This document shows positions 62,324 to 64,000 of a stretch of DNA of 64,000 bases, one piece after another. Position 1 is the first letter of the stretch, and each line of letters starts with the position of its first letter. The position numbers and the translations under genes are program-made. This DNA is from Jannaschia sp. S6380 (GTDB taxonomy: Bacteria > Pseudomonadota > Alphaproteobacteria > Rhodobacterales > Rhodobacteraceae), in NCBI RefSeq assembly GCF_023015695.1, contig NZ_JALKAS010000001.1, forward strand, positions 1,736,001-1,800,000, written 5' to 3'. The notes beneath the pieces were generated by a model. That model did not search any database. It had not been told where the DNA came from and worked only from the letters and a program-made list of their open reading frames with translations.

Positions 62324-64000
62324 TGGGCCGCGCCGCGACCATCGCCCGCCGGACCTTCCTGATCGGATCGGCCGCCATCGCGGGCGGCGTGGCCTTCGGC
62401 GTCTGGGCCTATCGCCGCGAGGGCGAGAACCCGCTGCTGGCCGACCTGCCCGAGGGCGCCGCGACGCTGAACCCCTATGTCCTGATCGATGCCGGCGGCG
62501 TCACGCTGATCACGCCGCGGACGGATGTGGGCCAGGGCGCGACCTCGATCCAGGCGACGCTGCTGGCCGAGGAGCTGGACCTGGATCCGGCCACGGTCCG
62601 AACCGATCCGGGCCCCGCCTCCCCGGCCTATTACAACGGCAAGGTCGCGGCCGAAGGGATGCCGCTGGCCGCCTGGGACGACGGGACGGCGGCGCGCGCG
62701 GGACGCGTGGCTTCGGACGTGGCGGGCAAGTTCGTGGGGCTGCACCTGACGGGCGGGTCGACCACGGTGCCCGACGCCTATGACAAGCTGCGCGCCGCCG
62801 GCGCCGCAGCCCGCGAGACACTGAAACAGGCGGCGGCCGAACGTCTGGGTCTGGACCGCGCCGAATTACGGACCGCGGACGGCGCGGTGGTGCCGCCGGC
62901 GGGCGACCCGATCCCCTATGCCGCACTGGCCGCCGATGCCGCGCGACTGGACCCGGTGAAGGCCGCGCCGCGCGATCCGTCCGAATGGCGCCTGTTGGGC
63001 AAGCCGATGCGGCGGACCGACATCGTGACCAAGTCGACGGGCACGTATCGCTATGGCACCGACATGGTGCTGCCCGGGATGGTGCATGCCACCGTGATGT
63101 CCAACCCGGCGATGGGCGGGGGCGTCGCGTCCGTCGACGATGCCGCCGCGCGCGCCTTGCCAGGGGTGGAGGCGGTGCTGCCGGTCACCGACGGTCTGGC
63201 CGTGCTGGCCGACAACACCTGGCGCGCGATGAAGGCCGCGCGCGCGCTGGCGGTCGAATGGGGCACGCCCGACACCCACGCGGCCACGTCCGAGGCGATG
63301 TGGCAGGCCCATGCCGACGCCTTCATCGACGATCTGCGCGACAGCCAATTCTCCGACGACGGCGACGTGGACGCGGCCCCGGGCGAGGTTCTGGCGGCCG
63401 AATACCGAGTGCCCTTCCTGCATCACGCCCCGCTGGAGCCTGCCAACGCCACCGTCCGCTATACGCCCGAGAGGACCGACGTCTGGGCCGCGACGCAGGG
63501 GCCGGTCTTTCTGGCCGCGACGGTCGCAGCGATCACCGGGCAGGACACGGACCGCGTCCATGTCCACGCCCTGCCCTCGGGCGGCAGTTTCGGCCACCGG
63601 CTGGAGGATCTGTGGATCCGCCAGACGGCCGAGATCGCAATTCAGGTGCCGGGCCGCCCTGTCCGCATGACCTGGTCGCGCGAGCAGGACATGACCCACG
63701 GGTTCCTGCGTCCGATGGCGATCGCGCGCGGGCGGGGCACGACCGACGGGTCGGGCGTGCGCAGCTTCGACCTGGGCATCGCGGCCCATTCCGTCAGCGA
63801 GAGCCAGCTGACCCGCGTGGGCTATCCCCCCATCGGGCCAGATGTGGCCATCGTGGCCGCCGCCTGGGACGCGCCCTATGCGATCCCCGACCGCCGGGTG
63901 ACCGGATACCGCGTGCCCGCCGGGGTCGGCGTATCGTCGTGGCGATCCGTGGGCGCATCCCATAACGGGTTCTTCTACGAAAGCCTGCTGTCGGAACTGA
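62323..64000 (+). CDS. Molybdopterin-binding large subunit, isoquinoline 1-oxidoreductase beta-like (3' end outside window)
   Basis: First 559 residues of a xanthine-dehydrogenase-family molybdenum hydroxylase; the frame is still open at the window end. The N-terminus has a twin-arginine-type signal (ARRTFLIGSAAIAGGVAFG), implying a periplasmic enzyme exported with the small subunit. Family features include TPRTDVGQGATSIQATLLAE near residue 65, LLGKPMRRTDIVTKSTGTYR, and FLHHAPLEPANAT. The start overlaps the small-subunit stop (TGATG). The natural substrate is unknown; many members oxidise N-heterocycles or aldehydes. Confidence 0.9.
   Translation, partial: MGRAATIARRTFLIGSAAIAGGVAFGVWAYRREGENPLLADLPEGAATLNPYVLIDAGGVTLITPRTDVGQGATSIQATLLAEELDLDPATVRTDPGPASPAYYNGKVAAEGMPLAAWDDGTAARAGRVASDVAGKFVGLHLTGGSTTVPDAYDKLRAAGAAARETLKQAAAERLGLDRAELRTADGAVVPPAGDPIPYAALAADAARLDPVKAAPRDPSEWRLLGKPMRRTDIVTKSTGTYRYGTDMVLPGMVHATVMSNPAMGGGVASVDDAAARALPGVEAVLPVTDGLAVLADNTWRAMKAARALAVEWGTPDTHAATSEAMWQAHADAFIDDLRDSQFSDDGDVDAAPGEVLAAEYRVPFLHHAPLEPANATVRYTPERTDVWAATQGPVFLAATVAAITGQDTDRVHVHALPSGGSFGHRLEDLWIRQTAEIAIQVPGRPVRMTWSREQDMTHGFLRPMAIARGRGTTDGSGVRSFDLGIAAHSVSESQLTRVGYPPIGPDVAIVAAAWDAPYAIPDRRVTGYRVPAGVGVSSWRSVGASHNGFFYESLLSEL

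Overview
The window is a high-GC chromosomal segment from an aerobic anoxygenic phototroph of the Rhodobacteraceae (Roseobacter/Jannaschia-like alphaproteobacteria). The evidence is a photosynthesis gene cluster (PGC) with the Rhodobacter-type order crtEF-bchCXYZ-pufQBALMX-dxs, a complete spheroidene/spheroidenone pathway, TGT-N12-ACA sites for PpsR, and an FnrL-ccoNOQP-ccoGHIS block. The genus is inferred from gene order and protein character, not from a search.

Left part (1-26731), photosynthesis. The 3' part of ppsR is followed on the + strand by bchG, a BCH/PucC-type transporter gene, bchP and idi. A long minus-strand superoperon then runs crtE > crtF > bchC > bchX > bchY > bchZ > pufQ > pufB > pufA > pufL > pufM > pufX > dxs. 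The small genes pufQ, pufB, pufA and pufX are all present. pufX lies directly after pufM and there is no pufC. crtD-crtC diverge from crtE. tspO, crtB and crtI are on the minus strand, and crtA-bchI-bchD-bchO diverge from crtI. PpsR-type palindromes lie before bchG, as a tandem pair before bchC, between crtE and crtD, and between crtI and crtA.

Middle part (26728-36743), predicted organosulfonate module. A five-gene minus-strand operon reads hpsN > Zn-dependent alcohol dehydrogenase > comD > comE > FMN 2-hydroxyacid dehydrogenase. Its predicted route is 2,3-dihydroxypropane-1-sulfonate (DHPS) > sulfolactate > sulfopyruvate > sulfoacetaldehyde. It diverges from a LacI-family regulator gene and a complete CUT1-type ABC importer. 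Two near-identical 14-bp LacI-type operators, 22 bp apart, lie between the two transcription units. This pairing of a sulfonate pathway with a sugar-type ABC importer is the most novel-looking system in the window.

Next (36768-46795): a five-gene dipeptide/oligopeptide ABC transporter operon (oppABCDF-like), the katG/oxyR divergent pair for peroxide defence, and a beta-lactamase-fold serine hydrolase.

Right part (46854-57198), microaerobic respiration. hemN and fnrL are divergent around an FNR box. They are followed by ccoNOQP (cbb3 oxidase) and ccoGHIS (assembly and copper), each with its own FNR box. CcoQ has an unexpected four-cysteine tail and CcoG a long Pro/Ala-rich insert. The window ends with an SGNH hydrolase, a LysR regulator divergent from a serine-hydroxymethyltransferase-like gene, glpD, and an isoquinoline-1-oxidoreductase-like molybdenum hydroxylase pair whose large subunit runs off the end.

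Genes are very tightly packed, with many ATGA, TGATG or TTGA overlaps. The longest stretch without a gene is about 210 bases. I saw no tRNA, rRNA, insertion sequence, prophage or CRISPR array.
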